Shown: positions 15,311 to 24,731, counted from the first letter of the stretch. The stretch: 36,734 nt of DNA from Victivallales bacterium (GCA_018648945.1 JABGQJ010000002.1:11067-47800); one strand, 5' to 3'. The notes: generated by a model not told the origin, from the letters alone. Program-made: numbers and translations.

Positions 15311-18100
15311 CTACTTGGTCCTGTACGCCTTGAGCAACCCGTACATTTTCATCTTCCCGGCCGGAATGGTCACCCGCGTTCCGTCCGGCGTCCTGTCAAT
15401 GCGGCAGGGCACCGGTTCCGCTGTGTCAGGCGAATGGAACACGGCCCGATCCACAGCAATGCGGCGCAGTAGGAGCGTCATCTCGCGGTCCACAAGTGGG
15501 AAGCGGATCTGCCGCCGCTTTCCCGCCTCGTCCGGTCCCAGTGGCTTGTGGTCATGGACATTCAGAAAATGGACGTTGATCTCATCCCGTTTGCTCTTCC
15601 TGAGCCAGGATGTGCAGACCATTTTGCGGGGCAGATCGACGGGGACTACGCGTTCGTTCTTGCCGAGAATGGTGCGCAAGGTGTCCGCCATGAAGCTGGC
15701 GGAGTCCGGATTTGTCTTGAAGATGTTCTTGCGGCCTTCGTGAAGCCCCATCTGGTAGTTGCTCACCCCCAGGAAGGTGGCAATCGTGAACACTTCGCCC
15801 CTCCCGTATGTCGATGCCACGATGCCGGGGTATGTCTTCCCATCCTTCCGAAAATGCACTGGCACCCGGCTTCTTGCGGGATCTGCATCGCGGGTCGCAA
15901 CGTGGAGCATGCGGGCCCCATACTTGTAGAACATCCGGTCGCGGGTATACGCGAATCCCCCTTCAACCACCTCGAACGGGGCATTGAGGACATCCACAAA
16001 GCGCAGGTTCATCATCTCGCCGAGAAGGAAGTCAGGGCGGGGACGCTTGGTCTCGCCCAGCATGCCGGTATTGGCCGTGACAACCAACGTGCCTCCGGCC
16101 CGGACGTAGGCCTCGAAGGCGTCCCGATTGCGGCTGTCGATGACCGTCATTGCCGGCAGAATCACGACGCTGAACCGAGAGAGGGATTCTGCCGTTACGG
16201 CGCTTTCGTGGAGGACCTGGTACTGGATATTGTGTTCCACCATCGCCTCGCCCCAGCCGAGAGCTTCCATGCCGTGATAGTACCCAGTCCAGGACGAGGC
16301 ATTCTTGGAAGTGTCTGAGAAGACCACGGCCACGTCTGCGAACATCTCGAAGTCCAGCTTCTTCATTGTGTGAGGCCATTTGATCAGGTCACGCACGGAG
16401 CTCGACCACTGTTTGCTGTGCCATTGCGCGCAGCCGGACGCCTGCGACATGCCCCAGCAGAAGCGTGCCGCCGAACCGGTGAGCGGGTACCAGAGCATCC
16501 AGGTCGCGTGCCCCAGTGCATCGGCCACACCGGTGGTCAGCCGGAAGTCGGCGAGGCAGTAGCGGTAGTCGTGGAACGGCAGTCGACTCACGCCTTCCTT
16601 GCCGTTGGCATAGCTCACCAGAAAGTTGCCCCAGGCATTGCCGCGTCTGCTCGATTGGAGATAGGTGGTCGTGTAGGTCGAGAGGAACGCAGCCGGGTTC
16701 TCTTGCCGGATGGAGGCCAGGAAGTCCTTCTTGAAGCTCTGCACGCATGTTCCACGCCAGAGCATGAAGAGCTGCCAGAGCGCGTCGGCATTGTTGAAGA
16801 ACACCGGAGAATCGGCTTCGCGGGGAAGCTCGAACCCGGTCTCTGCCTTGAAACGCCTGCGGCAGTGTTCGCAGCCGCAGAAGTTCTTGTCGAAGAAGTA
16901 CACCTCGTCGATCTGGTAGGCATCGATGCCAGTGGCACGCTGCACCCGCCGCGTGAAGTCGAAGAAGTGGGTGCGGAAGGCGGGGTTGTTGATGCAGTAC
17001 ATGCGTGTGGCGGTGCCGTAGCGGATATCCCGTTGCGTCCAGTCGAGGTGATCCTCCGCCAGCAGGAAGGGATAGCCACGCGAATAGAAAATGGGCACAT
17101 CGTAGTGGTCGATGACCTTCATTCCCGCTTCATGGGCCGCTCGGCAGATATGGGTCATGTACGGCACGACGCGCGTTTCCCAGAGATCCGTGTAGGTGTA
17201 GCGCATGTGCAATCCCGAGACCATGAGGGCGTCGTAGCCTTGCTTCCTTAGCGGCGCGATGATTCGGCGCGCGTCCTCGATCGTCTGTATTTCGGCCATG
17301 CCTCCTGCGGCCCCATGGGCGTTGTCGATCAGGTTCATGTCGTATGCCCATTCTCGGCCTTTGACCGGTTCGCGGATGATCGCGTCGCGCCCGAAGTGCT
17401 TCCTCCAGAGCTTCTGGGTTGCGGCCTCGATGGCAGCGGACGCACTGGGTTCGCAGTGAACCGACACGTTCTCGCAACGGAGAATGCCGCGACTGCCCTC
17501 GTTCTTGATGCGAAGGTAGTTGAAGGCGTCGGGATGGACGAGGTCCGTGATCTCCAGGATGATCCACGTCGGGTCTCTCAGCCCCACCGGCTGGTAGTCG
17601 GCAGAGGCGAGCCAAGCTTCGAGAGACGAGGTCCAGGGCAGGGTCCAGCGCGCCGATCCCCAGTTCTCGATCAGGCCGAGTTTCCCCTCCCGACCGCTAA
17701 CCTGCAAACGCTTTGTCTTCGTCCCGAACGGGAACTCCATTGGCCGGTTAAGCAAACGCGCGTGGTCGCCGATCCTGAGCCCCATCACCTCCCCGTTCAC
17801 ATCGACGGCAAGCGTGTTGCCGTTGTACCCGCTGGGCTCGCCCGATTCCATGAACGCGGATATCGCCACCACTACCCGTTGCCCGCGCGCCTCGGGACCA
17901 AGCGTGAAGCCGACTCGCTTCTCGGTCATGGGAAGCAGCCGGTGCTTCCCGCCGGCCGCAATCCTCGGCCAAGAGAGGAAATGTGTGGCGGGCTCGTATT
18001 CCTGCGTGGCCCGGGATTGGCCCCTCCCAGGCAGTGTCACCAGCATGCACAGCCCAAGAAGGCTCAGTATTTGGCAGGTCGGGTATCGAGTTGAGCGCAT
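15311..18100 (-). CDS. Secreted GH42-like protein with beta-galactosidase-trimerisation-type domain
   Basis: Predicted 929-residue exported glycoside-hydrolase-type protein. A signal peptide occupies about residues 1-29 (hydrophobic ILSLLGLCMLV). An N-terminal beta region of about 230 residues resembles a carbohydrate-binding module. A TIM-barrel-like region follows; its QIDEVYFFD segment (near residue 400) carries candidate catalytic acids, and just after it is the Cys cluster CGCEHCRRRF seen in many uncharacterised GH-type proteins. Residues about 580-715 resemble the GH42 trimerisation domain (strand VVILPAMTV, then AGGTLVVTANTG). A C-terminal beta domain ends the protein. Substrate is unknown. 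The ATG at 18100 has TTGAGGA upstream; longer in-frame starts would place the signal peptide internally. It is divergent from the DUF4091 gene. Confidence 0.8.
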   Translation of the reverse strand: MRSTRYPTCQILSLLGLCMLVTLPGRGQSRATQEYEPATHFLSWPRIAAGGKHRLLPMTEKRVGFTLGPEARGQRVVVAISAFMESGEPSGYNGNTLAVDVNGEVMGLRIGDHARLLNRPMEFPFGTKTKRLQVSGREGKLGLIENWGSARWTLPWTSSLEAWLASADYQPVGLRDPTWIILEITDLVHPDAFNYLRIKNEGSRGILRCENVSVHCEPSASAAIEAATQKLWRKHFGRDAIIREPVKGREWAYDMNLIDNAHGAAGGMAEIQTIEDARRIIAPLRKQGYDALMVSGLHMRYTYTDLWETRVVPYMTHICRAAHEAGMKVIDHYDVPIFYSRGYPFLLAEDHLDWTQRDIRYGTATRMYCINNPAFRTHFFDFTRRVQRATGIDAYQIDEVYFFDKNFCGCEHCRRRFKAETGFELPREADSPVFFNNADALWQLFMLWRGTCVQSFKKDFLASIRQENPAAFLSTYTTTYLQSSRRGNAWGNFLVSYANGKEGVSRLPFHDYRYCLADFRLTTGVADALGHATWMLWYPLTGSAARFCWGMSQASGCAQWHSKQWSSSVRDLIKWPHTMKKLDFEMFADVAVVFSDTSKNASSWTGYYHGMEALGWGEAMVEHNIQYQVLHESAVTAESLSRFSVVILPAMTVIDSRNRDAFEAYVRAGGTLVVTANTGMLGETKRPRPDFLLGEMMNLRFVDVLNAPFEVVEGGFAYTRDRMFYKYGARMLHVATRDADPARSRVPVHFRKDGKTYPGIVASTYGRGEVFTIATFLGVSNYQMGLHEGRKNIFKTNPDSASFMADTLRTILGKNERVVPVDLPRKMVCTSWLRKSKRDEINVHFLNVHDHKPLGPDEAGKRRQIRFPLVDREMTLLLRRIAVDRAVFHSPDTAEPVPCRIDRTPDGTRVTIPAGKMKMYGLLKAYRTK

Positions 18101-18335
18101 GCTTCGTGTCCTCAAGCCGTCACATGGAAGATCGCCGCACAGTCTGGACCAATGTACCGCCAAGTAGGCAATGAGGCGCTATGGTGCACCGAAACTGGTG
18201 GCAGGTGACCAGCGAAGCGGACGCTGGGCTCTCTCTCCAAGGGCGGGGGGAGTGCCGGGCCGTCCTTTGAAGGCTGCGGTTTCCTGTGTAGTGTCTGCTC
18301 CCCGGACAGACGATACGGGCAAGGAGAACCATCGA

Positions 18336-20606
18336 ATGTTGGCAAGGCTGGCGATTAGTTGTGCGTGGCTCGTGTGTGCAGCGATGGTGGGGGCGCAAGG
18401 GATTGGGCTGGTCGCCAATGGCGGCTTTGAGGAGGTCGATCCCAAAGGCTGGGCGAGGGGTTGGAAGCAGTGGCCGGCAACGCTGGCCGCGGGTGCCTCG
18501 GTGGTCGTCGACGGGAACATCTCGCGGAGTGGCACCCGGTCTCTGCGGATCTCGCAGACGCGGCAGGATAGCTACTCCCGGGCCGACCAAGTCGTCTCGG
18601 TGACGCCGAAGAAGACCTACATGATCTCCTGCTGGATTCGTGGCCAGGATCTCGATCCGTCCCCCAGTGCGGGCGGTGTGCGCCTGTTCGTCGGGCGGAA
18701 TGGCACGGGGCACTCGTTCCGCTCCCTGGGGCCGGGGCGTGAGGCGAGGGGGACGTTCCCGTGGACCCGCTACGAGATTGGCCCGGTGCCGGTTGGCGAG
18801 CAGTCGCGGTTGGCGTTCCTTCCCTATCTGCACAAGACGACGGGCACGGTGTGGTTCGACGATATCGAGATCGTCGAGCTCACCCCGGACCTGGCCCAGC
18901 GCATCGAGCAACTGCGGGTCCGCAATATCCTGCTCCGCGATCTGGCTCTGGTCGAGCAGGCCTGTCGGGAAGCCGGTGACAAGGAGGCGAGCCGCCAGGC
19001 CGCAGCCATGCGGGAGAAGGTGAGCAAGGAGGCCGCCCTTCCCACCGATCTCGATCGGCGGCGTGGACCGCCCTTCTTCCCCCTCCATCGGGAGATCCAC
19101 AGCATTCTCGGCGCGGCCCTGGGCAGGCGCTATCCTGACCAGGGCTTGGTGCCCTGGCCGGTCGATCCCTTTGCTCGGCAACCCCATCTGTTCTGCCCTC
19201 CGAGGGCGCCGCAGCAGGGGCTCACGAGCGTTGAGGCCTTGCGCAATGATGTGGAGCAGGTCGCACTGAACCTGACCAACACTACGACCGACGACATCCA
19301 GGCGACGCTGTCCCTCACCGGCTCCGTGTCTGGTCTGTCTGTGGTCTGGCGAGAAGTGGTCCCCGTCGAGTTCGGGGAGGGAGTATTCATTGACGACGCC
19401 CTGCCCAGAGCCAGCTTGGTCGATGGCAAGGTACGCACCAACGTTTCCCCTGGCATGACCCGGCAGGTCTGGCTCGAGATCCACACGGGCGAGACCGCTG
19501 CCGTGCTTGACGGTGCCATTCGTGTGCAGTGGGCGCAACGCACGACGGACGTGCCCTTGGTGGTCCGCGTGCACAACCTGTCCTATCCCGCCAAGTGGCC
19601 GATCCATACATTCTCCTACGCCTACCTTCCTGTGCGAACACTGACCAAGGACCGGATCGCGGTTGCGGCGGCTGACTTGGCGTCGCATCACATCAACGCC
19701 ATGATGCCCCATTCCTGGGTTGAGAAGCTGCCCAGCGCTGTCTTTGCGGACGACGGCATGCTCCAGCCGGGCAAGATGGATTGGTCCACGTTCGACGCCA
19801 CGCTCAAGTACTCTGGACACGCCAACACGTTTGTCTTCCTCATCCCTCCCGCGAGACTGAAGCTCATGTGCATGCCAGAGGGGGAGGACGCGACCTTTGG
19901 CGGCCCGGTGTGGGAGAAGCGGGCCGTCGAGTGGCTACGGGCCGTGATTGCGGGTCTCAAGGAGCGTGGGGTCGGGTACGACCGCATGGTCTGGAGTGCC
20001 GATGACGAACCCAGCGGCGGCACGGTCGATACGGTCGTCACCGTTGGCAGGATGTTCCGCCGCGCCGATCCGAAGATCCGCATCTACAGCAACTTCTATT
20101 CGGCGGCCACACCGGCCGATGTGCGGCGAATGGATGGCGTGGTGGATGTCTGGGCCCCCCACCTCGATTGCCTGGACGAGAGATACCTGCCCATCTGCAC
20201 CCAGCGGAACCGAGAGCTGTGGGCCTATCGCGTGCAGGGCAAGCGGACGCTGCCGAGCAGTGTGCGCGGCGCCTTCTGGCGGCTCTTCGCCGTGGGGGTC
20301 AAGGGATACTCCTTCTGGACCTACACCGATGTCAGCGCCGACCCGTGGAGCCCGTATGATATCGATCGGCACGATTACCACGTCGTCTACAGCGGCGACC
20401 CGGCCGAGATGATACCCTCCAAACGCTGGGAGGCCTGGCGCGAAGGCGTTGAGGACTATGCGCTCCTCTGGATGCTGGCGCAACGAGGACTCGGGGTTCC
20501 CCCCGGAACGGGCCCCGACGGCGAGCCCGTTACAGAGCACACAGATGCCGACCAGATCAGACGGACCCGCATCCGTGCTCTCCAGGCCCTGGCTGCCGCC
20601 CCCTGA
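18336..20606 (+). CDS. Secreted DUF4091 glycoside-hydrolase-type protein
   Basis: Predicted 756-residue exported protein. A signal peptide (residues 1-20, ending MVGA-QG) is followed by an N-terminal jelly-roll carbohydrate-binding module (NGGFEE, then a conserved IEIVE strand at its end). A helical linker (about 185-230) leads to a beta region and then a TIM-barrel-like domain containing VWSADDEPS, where Asp and Glu are candidate catalytic residues. The C-terminus has the DUF4091 signature, ending SKRWEAWREGVEDYALLWML (from about residue 692), found on many secreted glycan-active proteins. Substrate is unknown. The ATG at 18336 has AAGGAG about 9 bases upstream and starts exactly at the signal peptide. 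The 235-base divergent gap to the GH42-like gene probably holds promoters for both, but none is clear. Confidence 0.85.
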   Translation: MLARLAISCAWLVCAAMVGAQGIGLVANGGFEEVDPKGWARGWKQWPATLAAGASVVVDGNISRSGTRSLRISQTRQDSYSRADQVVSVTPKKTYMISCWIRGQDLDPSPSAGGVRLFVGRNGTGHSFRSLGPGREARGTFPWTRYEIGPVPVGEQSRLAFLPYLHKTTGTVWFDDIEIVELTPDLAQRIEQLRVRNILLRDLALVEQACREAGDKEASRQAAAMREKVSKEAALPTDLDRRRGPPFFPLHREIHSILGAALGRRYPDQGLVPWPVDPFARQPHLFCPPRAPQQGLTSVEALRNDVEQVALNLTNTTTDDIQATLSLTGSVSGLSVVWREVVPVEFGEGVFIDDALPRASLVDGKVRTNVSPGMTRQVWLEIHTGETAAVLDGAIRVQWAQRTTDVPLVVRVHNLSYPAKWPIHTFSYAYLPVRTLTKDRIAVAAADLASHHINAMMPHSWVEKLPSAVFADDGMLQPGKMDWSTFDATLKYSGHANTFVFLIPPARLKLMCMPEGEDATFGGPVWEKRAVEWLRAVIAGLKERGVGYDRMVWSADDEPSGGTVDTVVTVGRMFRRADPKIRIYSNFYSAATPADVRRMDGVVDVWAPHLDCLDERYLPICTQRNRELWAYRVQGKRTLPSSVRGAFWRLFAVGVKGYSFWTYTDVSADPWSPYDIDRHDYHVVYSGDPAEMIPSKRWEAWREGVEDYALLWMLAQRGLGVPPGTGPDGEPVTEHTDADQIRRTRIRALQALAAAP

Positions 20607-20853
20607 TCTGGGCTCGCTGGGATGCATGGCGCCAGTGGCTCGAAGCCAAAATCCCCGGATCCCGGGATGCGCGCCCAGTTCCCCAGTCGTCTCGCGCATG
20701 GTTCCAGCCCGCAGCCGGCGAGGGGCGCTTTGGTTGCTCCCGGCCGCTGTGTCTGTCTTGCATCCTGTGTCGCGACAGGAGCCTGAACGCCGCATTGGCG
20801 ACGACCAACGGGAAGCGATGCGGAGCTTTGCTTGATTCTGTTGCCGGGACGGC
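20607..20853. other. Convergent intergenic gap
   Basis: This 247-base gap lies between the stops of two convergent genes. It holds small GC-rich inverted repeats, for example TGGCT at 20636-20640 pairing with AGCCA at 20644-20648. None is followed by a T-run in the correct direction, so I cannot name a terminator. No open frame here has a ribosome binding site or family similarity. Confidence 0.4.
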
Positions 20854-22272
20854 CTAGCGGCTGCCTCGCATCATCATCGGCAAAGTCTTGACGATGATCT
20901 CCAGCTCCAGGGCGAGGGAGAAGTGACGGAGGTAGTACAGGTCGTACTCGAGTTTCCGTTGCGCGTCTTCCTTGTTCGCACCGTAGCGGTAGCGAATCTG
21001 CGCCCAGCCCGTGAGGCCGGGGGGGACCGTGTGGCGCAGATCGTACATGGGGATCTCCTCGCCAAGCGTAGCCACAAACTCGGGACGCTCGGGCCGGGGC
21101 CCCACCAGAGACATGGAACCTCGCAGGATGTTGAATAGTTGGGGCAACTCGTCAAGCCGGGACTTCCGCAGGAAATTGCCGACCCGCGTGGCCCGCGGAT
21201 CGTTCTCCACCGCGAACTGTGCTCCGTCCTTTTCTGCGTCGGTGCGCATGGTACGGAATTTGACGATCTCGAATATCTGTCCTAGGTAGCCGACGCGCTC
21301 CTGCCGGAAGAAAACCGGACCGGGACTGCTCATCTTGATGGCCAGAGCGATGAAGGGCCACAGGGGGAGGGTCAAGGCCAGGCCAATCAGGCTCAGCACG
21401 ATGTCCATCGCCCGCTTCACGCAGAAAACCGAGGTGTTGGGCATAAACACCGTGCCACTGGCAAACCAGTTGGCGGAACAGCCTTCGACCGACACCTTGC
21501 GATGGAAACGTTCAAGAAATGCGCCCAGAGTGAACACCTCGATGCCACTGGCCGGCAGTTTCATGAGTGCCACCCCGTCCTCATGGGTCAGCTGATCCCC
21601 CATGCAGAAGACGACAGCATCAAGGCCGAAGCGGTCCCTGCCCTGGACATCCAGGTCGTCGATATCGCCGAGCAGCGGCAGGTCCGCCATCTGGCTGCGC
21701 CCTATCTGCGCATGCTTTGGGCGGAACCAACCCACTACGTCGAGGAACGGATGGTGGCCAAGCACATCTATCTCATGGCAGGCCGGGATGCAGCCGTAGA
21801 GCCCAATCCGCAGTGGGCTGAAGGGGAGTAGGGCGCGGACGGCCAGGCGCGGCAGGATCATGGCAGCAAAGCTGATGCCCATGACGCCAGCCGCTATATA
21901 CCGTCCATACTGGCGGAAATACAGGAGGCTGGCGGCGGCGGAGAAGAGCACATAGGCGATCACCACACCAAGGAGGGCCGTTGCCACGAGTTCGTACTTG
22001 GACCAGGTGTGCTCGGGTCGTGGAACGCCGGAACAGCGGGAGCAGAGGGAGAGGATGAACCCATAGAAGCCGCCAACGAGTACCATGTAGTAGGTGGCTG
22101 GCAGCTTGTTAGCAAGCTGCTCGTGCGGGCTGAGGACGTAGCCCAGCCAGAAGGCGAGCATGCCAACGAGGAAGTCCCAGATCAGCCACCGGACGCCGTG
22201 GCGGGAATGGAGGGCAGCCCTGTCTATCCGTCCGTCCGCTCTGACGAACGGCAATATGGCCATGGTAGTCAT
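20854..22272 (-). CDS. Undecaprenyl-phosphate sugar-1-phosphate transferase (exopolysaccharide initiation)
   Basis: Predicted 472-residue inner-membrane enzyme that transfers a sugar 1-phosphate from a nucleotide sugar to undecaprenyl phosphate, the first step of exopolysaccharide or O-antigen synthesis. The N-terminal half has about four membrane helices and a CoA-binding-like cytoplasmic domain (GIEVFTLG). The C-terminal catalytic domain starts near residue 280 with the helix KRAMDIVLSLIGLALTLP. It contains SSPGPVFFRQERVG, KFRTMR, LRKSRLDELPQLFNIL and SLVGPRPERPEF, the full bacterial sugar transferase signature. The chosen start at 22272 has GGGGA upstream; a nearby ATG at 22263 is possible. 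A likely promoter lies at 22398-22425. It stands apart from other polysaccharide genes, so the pathway is dispersed. Confidence 0.92.
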   Translation of the reverse strand: MTTMAILPFVRADGRIDRAALHSRHGVRWLIWDFLVGMLAFWLGYVLSPHEQLANKLPATYYMVLVGGFYGFILSLCSRCSGVPRPEHTWSKYELVATALLGVVIAYVLFSAAASLLYFRQYGRYIAAGVMGISFAAMILPRLAVRALLPFSPLRIGLYGCIPACHEIDVLGHHPFLDVVGWFRPKHAQIGRSQMADLPLLGDIDDLDVQGRDRFGLDAVVFCMGDQLTHEDGVALMKLPASGIEVFTLGAFLERFHRKVSVEGCSANWFASGTVFMPNTSVFCVKRAMDIVLSLIGLALTLPLWPFIALAIKMSSPGPVFFRQERVGYLGQIFEIVKFRTMRTDAEKDGAQFAVENDPRATRVGNFLRKSRLDELPQLFNILRGSMSLVGPRPERPEFVATLGEEIPMYDLRHTVPPGLTGWAQIRYRYGANKEDAQRKLEYDLYYLRHFSLALELEIIVKTLPMMMRGSR

Positions 22273-22299
22273 CGGAGGGGTCCCCAGACGTGGTCTTGT

Positions 22300-22323
22300 G
22301 GGGGTGGAGGTGGGGGGGGAGGG
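22300..22323 (+). repeat. G-rich tract with G-quadruplex potential
   Basis: The plus strand carries runs of five, two, eight and three G separated by one to three bases. It lies in the 5' leader of the sugar transferase gene, where the transcript would be C-rich and the template strand G-rich. A structural or phase-variable role is possible but unproven. Confidence 0.4.
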
Positions 22324-22397
22324 AATGCCAGTAGCTGTGGAGTTGGCCACGGGGGAATGAACCCTTAGCCCAGAACTAGCTCAATGGAAGATGATAC

Positions 22398-22425
22398 AAT
22401 TTACAGGTACTTTTCCGTTTTCCAA
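22398..22425 (-). promoter_or_regulatory. Sigma70-type promoter for the sugar transferase gene
   Basis: On the minus strand TTGGAA (22425-22420) is followed after 16 bases by TAAATT (22403-22398), in one of the most AT-rich patches of the window. It would start transcription near 22391 and give a 5' leader of about 120 bases containing a long C-tract (opposite the G-tract at 22300-22323). It separates this gene from the upstream fusion gene ending at 22467. Confidence 0.5.
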
Positions 22426-22466
22426 ACTGTCCATGGCCTCTTCCGCAGACAACCAGACGTTGTACA

Positions 22467-24731
22467 TTAGCACACTTTTTGCTGTCCGCCATCGGTCGAG
22501 ATGGCCACCGGGCCAGCAAAAGACTGCCGGACCGCTGCCGCCATCTTCTCGGAGATGTCGGGGTCGGCCGACCAGTCCTCTACCACGAGATGGGCAAGCA
22601 GGACGCGCCCCACGCCTGCTTCCCGAGCCAGTTGCGCGACCGTATTCGGGTTCATGTGCCAACTGCCCCAGGGGACGGAGGCCAGGAACTCCTGCGTGCC
22701 GGAGCACTCGCAGACGAGCAGGTCCGCGCTGCGGCATAGCTCGACCAGCTCAGGCGTCAGATTGGTGTCGCTGGTAATGACGACGCTACGGCCGTCAAGA
22801 TCAAAGCGGAAGTTGAGGTTGCGGAGCCCAGCATGGGGGGTATGGGCGCAGGAGACGGCCAGGGGGCCCGCCTGATGGCAGAGGCCATCGGCCTGGATCT
22901 CAGTGGTGCTCCAGCGCAGCCCGGCGGGATCCTTGCCATGGGCGAGGCGGCTGGCGATGTCATCGGCATAGGTTTCCTCGATGGCGTGGTGCAGGAAGCG
23001 TTCGGTCCCGATTGGCCCGATGATTCGCAGGCCGGTTTCGCGGCCGTTGTTCCAACCCAGCAGAGCAAGCAGAGGCAGGTCGCACACGTGGTCGAAGTGC
23101 AGATGGGTCAAGCAGACGGCGTCGATGCTCTCCGGTGGAATCCCGGCCTGGCCCAGGTGATGCACGGCGGCACGCCCGCAGTCTACCAGAATGCGCTGCC
23201 CGTTTGCTTCGACGAGATGACAGGGACCGCCCCGTCTGGGGTTCACCCGCACGGCACCGGTGCCGATGGTCGTGATCTGGAACGGCGAGTCGGCCATGGA
23301 CTCCTTCTCGGGGAAAAGCTCGCGGATGGCGCGCAGCGTCTCCTCCACCAGGAGATCGCCACCTTCGGCACCGACATGGTTGCTGGCAGGGAGGCTGCCA
23401 TAGCTTCCCCCGGCCACACTGCGGGCGCTGGGCAGGTAGGTGCCGGGCCCGGCCAGTTGTACCACAAAGGTCTGGACGGCCTTGCTGCGTGCCTTCATGC
23501 GGATGCCGTAGTCCAGGTACAGCTCGAACTGGTTGGTGGCGAAGACCACATCCCCAACCCGCAGGATGTGTGCTTCCATCGGCAGGACCGGCTCCGTCTC
23601 CTGCACGGCGTGCCTGGTTACCACGCCCCCGTACCAACGCTGGCGACCAAAACAGCGGGAGCGTTCGACATCCGTGAGGGGGCGGTCCTGAAGGGCCTCG
23701 TAGCGGGCAAGGTAGGTGGCTTGTTCGCGCTTGGCTTCGGCCAAGTCGTCCTCGGTGATCCAGCGTTTGGGGAGGTCGAAGACGCGAGTGGTGTGGCGGA
23801 GAGTCACGTGGGGGCGGACATCAAGCTTGGCCACGGGCAGGGCGTCGGCGACTGCGTTGGTGATGCGGCGGGCGATCTCCTGGCGCTGGCCGGCGGCTCC
23901 GCGCGCGTTGTCGCTGTCCACCAGCCCCTGGAGGCGCAGCATGCGCATCTCCGCTCGTCGGTAGTACATGGGGTGGGGGGACTGGTCCCCTGCTGCCGAG
24001 CACTGGGGCAGGACGAAGATGCCCTTGCCGAGACGGCCCTGGATCTGCTCGCGGGTCTCGTGCCAGAAATCGGCGGAGAGCAGATACTCGCTTTCGCTGA
24101 CCTGCGAAGGGCAGGCTAGGTTGACTACGACCCCGGTCAGTCTGCCTGCGGGATCAAAGCTGTAGAGCAGATCGACGGAGTGGTCCTCGTGCCCCTCGAT
24201 ATTGGCGAACTCAGGCAGGGCGGTGTCGCCGTACATAAGGGCCGAGCCGTCGAGACGGACTTGGCGGCGATTGCGTCCCACGACAGCGGTTCCCACCCCC
24301 CAGGCGACGGTGCCGGTTTGCCGTCCGTTCCAGGCGTCGGCAATGGCCTCGGCAGTGCGGGAGATGAGCAGCTCGGAGTACTCCTCGGGGGACATTACCA
24401 CGTCCCCGAAATCCTCGAAGATATCTCGCCCAGTGACCGGTGCGCAGTGCGTGTGGGTGGCATTGAGGACGATGGACTCGGGGCGTAGGTCTGGGACACT
24501 CAGGGCGGTTCGCTCCCGCACGCCTTGCCGGATATGGTCGGGGATCCCGACGCGGTCGATGGAGACCAGGACGGCTTGCTGGTCGTCGCTCCCCAGGGCC
24601 ATGGCGGTTACCGTGAGCGGATCGCGGACGCCCTGGGAAAGGCGGGCATGAAATTGGCCACGGATGATGACCGGGCGGTCGGGGGTGATGTCGCGGGTGC
24701 CCCAGCCGATCTGGATCGGTTGTTCGTTCAC
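22467..24731 (-). CDS. Neutral-ceramidase-like / metallo-beta-lactamase-fold fusion protein
   Basis: One 754-codon open frame joining two domains. Residues 1-478 resemble the neutral/alkaline ceramidase N-terminal family: the N-terminal GWGTRDITP, the metal-binding ATHTHCAP, and a C-terminal end in LFPEKES where such proteins normally stop. Residues 479-754 form a complete RNase Z/metal-dependent-hydrolase-type MBL domain: HLHFDH (near 541), a His in AHTPHAG, the Asp in SDT and a final His in LLAHL. There is no signal peptide, so it is cytoplasmic, unlike secreted ceramidases. The GTG start at 24731 overlaps the stop of the upstream isomerase gene as GTGA, with AAGGGG upstream. At the joint an ATG (23297) preceded by AAGGAG could also start a free MBL protein. 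Substrates are unknown. Confidence 0.85.
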   Translation of the reverse strand: MNEQPIQIGWGTRDITPDRPVIIRGQFHARLSQGVRDPLTVTAMALGSDDQQAVLVSIDRVGIPDHIRQGVRERTALSVPDLRPESIVLNATHTHCAPVTGRDIFEDFGDVVMSPEEYSELLISRTAEAIADAWNGRQTGTVAWGVGTAVVGRNRRQVRLDGSALMYGDTALPEFANIEGHEDHSVDLLYSFDPAGRLTGVVVNLACPSQVSESEYLLSADFWHETREQIQGRLGKGIFVLPQCSAAGDQSPHPMYYRRAEMRMLRLQGLVDSDNARGAAGQRQEIARRITNAVADALPVAKLDVRPHVTLRHTTRVFDLPKRWITEDDLAEAKREQATYLARYEALQDRPLTDVERSRCFGRQRWYGGVVTRHAVQETEPVLPMEAHILRVGDVVFATNQFELYLDYGIRMKARSKAVQTFVVQLAGPGTYLPSARSVAGGSYGSLPASNHVGAEGGDLLVEETLRAIRELFPEKESMADSPFQITTIGTGAVRVNPRRGGPCHLVEANGQRILVDCGRAAVHHLGQAGIPPESIDAVCLTHLHFDHVCDLPLLALLGWNNGRETGLRIIGPIGTERFLHHAIEETYADDIASRLAHGKDPAGLRWSTTEIQADGLCHQAGPLAVSCAHTPHAGLRNLNFRFDLDGRSVVITSDTNLTPELVELCRSADLLVCECSGTQEFLASVPWGSWHMNPNTVAQLAREAGVGRVLLAHLVVEDWSADPDISEKMAAAVRQSFAGPVAISTDGGQQKVC
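23295..23309 (-). promoter_or_regulatory. Internal ribosome binding site and ATG at the fusion joint
   Basis: The minus strand reads GAGAAGGAGTCCATG exactly between the ceramidase-like and MBL domains. The AAGGAG is strong but only three bases from the ATG, shorter than the usual five to nine. It could be a relic of two separate genes or allow internal initiation of a 276-residue MBL protein. Confidence 0.45.

Noticed and set aside
18120..19820. A 566-codon minus-strand open frame across the DUF4091 gene
   Set aside because: It is a shadow of the secreted protein gene; it is Arg/Pro/His rich, with no motif, no ribosome binding site and no signal peptide.
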